Below are positions 4,809 through 5,309 of a stretch of 5,309 bases of DNA, piece by piece (the stretch's first letter is position 1; every line of letters begins with the position of its first letter). Both the position numbers and the translations under genes were made by a program. Source of the stretch: Promethearchaeota archaeon (GTDB taxonomy: Archaea > Asgardarchaeota > Lokiarchaeia > Sigynarchaeales > SOKP01); NCBI GenBank assembly GCA_014729315.1, contig WJKD01000108.1:1-5309 (forward strand), written 5' to 3'. The notes below the pieces were generated by a model, which was given only the letters and a program-made list of their open reading frames with translations, did not search any database and was not told where the DNA came from.

Positions 4809-5309
4809 TTATTCCCTGGATTCCATTTCTTTTTTACTAATTTTATCAGCTTTATCTTTATATTTGTAAATGTAGATTACTGATGAGGTAATCAAAATTA
4901 CAAATACTAAAAATGCTAAAGTAATTCCTTCGAAATATGGATAGTTATACTTGTTTTCGTGCGGAAAAATATAGATTCCAAAAATAGAAAGTAGTCCAAG
5001 CATAATGTATCTATTCTCTTTAAAAAATTCTTTTATATCGGTTCTTTTATTCACATGGAGAACAAATAGTAAGCAAATTAATGGAAATAAGACCAGCCCA
5101 ATGCGGTATGTAACATAATTTAATAGCATCATCGCAAAGCTAAATAACCCAAATTTTCCTATCAAAGAATAGGTTTTATTTATTATTAAGAAAACAGCAA
5201 TTCCATAGAGAGTGAAGTTCCAAATACTCACTATTATTACTTCCCAGATTTCAGGGAGCATGTTCGTTAGATCCTCGAAAAAAAGAAGATAAAACAAATG
5301 TACTTCTAA
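4809..5309 (-). CDS. Multi-pass membrane protein of unknown function, possibly truncated at the right edge
   Basis: The minus-strand frame ends with TAA at 4811-4809 and is still open at base 5309, so the start is not certain. The TTG at 5297 has no special support. The ATG at 5261 (MLPEIWEVIIV.., 150 residues) has GAGGAT at 5276-5271 about 10 nt ahead and is my preferred start if the gene begins inside the window. Counting from TTG 5297, hydrophobic segments lie at about residues 20-40, 46-63, 65-82, 97-113 and 124-145. That makes four or five membrane helices, ending in a Lys/Glu-rich tail (KYKDKADKISKKEMESRE) that is probably cytoplasmic by the positive-inside rule. No catalytic or transport motif is recognisable. 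It is convergent with the DUF4139 gene, so no operon link is implied. An integral membrane protein is secure; no family is recognised. Confidence 0.7.
   Translation of the reverse strand, partial: LEVHLFYLLFFEDLTNMLPEIWEVIIVSIWNFTLYGIAVFLIINKTYSLIGKFGLFSFAMMLLNYVTYRIGLVLFPLICLLFVLHVNKRTDIKEFFKENRYIMLGLLSIFGIYIFPHENKYNYPYFEGITLAFLVFVILITSSVIYIYKYKDKADKISKKEMESRE

Overview
This is an AT-rich, gene-dense window from a prokaryote. It carries five genes on the plus strand (one cut by the left edge, one interrupted by an in-frame stop) and one on the minus strand at the right edge. I see no rRNA, tRNA, CRISPR array, insertion sequence or integrase. Lysine-, isoleucine- and asparagine-rich proteins, T-tract ends without hairpins and TATA-like boxes ahead of some genes fit an archaeon. 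The 23-residue leucine-rich repeat protein and the stand-alone DnaJ-type zinc-cluster protein would fit an Asgard (Lokiarchaeota-like) lineage. That assignment is an inference of moderate-to-low confidence: Fpg and the COG2102 variant here look bacterial in type, and an AT-rich bacterium such as a spirochaete is a live alternative.

Layout. Positions 2-544: C-terminal part of a leucine-rich repeat protein, open to the left edge. Positions 655-1671 (probable true start 715): a protein with four CxxC zinc knuckles of the DnaJ cysteine-rich type, but no J domain. Positions 1780-2559: formamidopyrimidine-DNA glycosylase (Fpg/MutM) with all key residues, starting at GTG. Positions 2576-3238, 16 nt downstream and probably cotranscribed: a COG2102/DUF71 PP-loop ATP pyrophosphatase (diphthine-ammonia ligase superfamily). 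Positions 3327-4763: a DUF4139-like protein split by one in-frame TGA at 4086-4088. Positions 4809 to the right edge, minus strand: a multi-pass membrane protein convergent with the DUF4139 gene.

Functional links. The genes do not form an obvious single pathway. Fpg (oxidised-purine repair) and the COG2102 enzyme (amide formation on a translation factor or a cobalamin-related substrate) are the only tightly spaced pair. The others have their own 88-110 bp intergenic gaps with T-rich or TATA-like sequence.

The main point of interest is the split DUF4139 gene. The 45 codons after the TGA read as protein, contain no ATG, GTG or TTG, and lead in frame into the C-terminal half expected for this family. 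An annotation that starts the second gene at the TTG at 4224 therefore very probably misses its beginning. The locus is one interrupted gene: a nonsense mutation, a recoded stop, or a sequence error.
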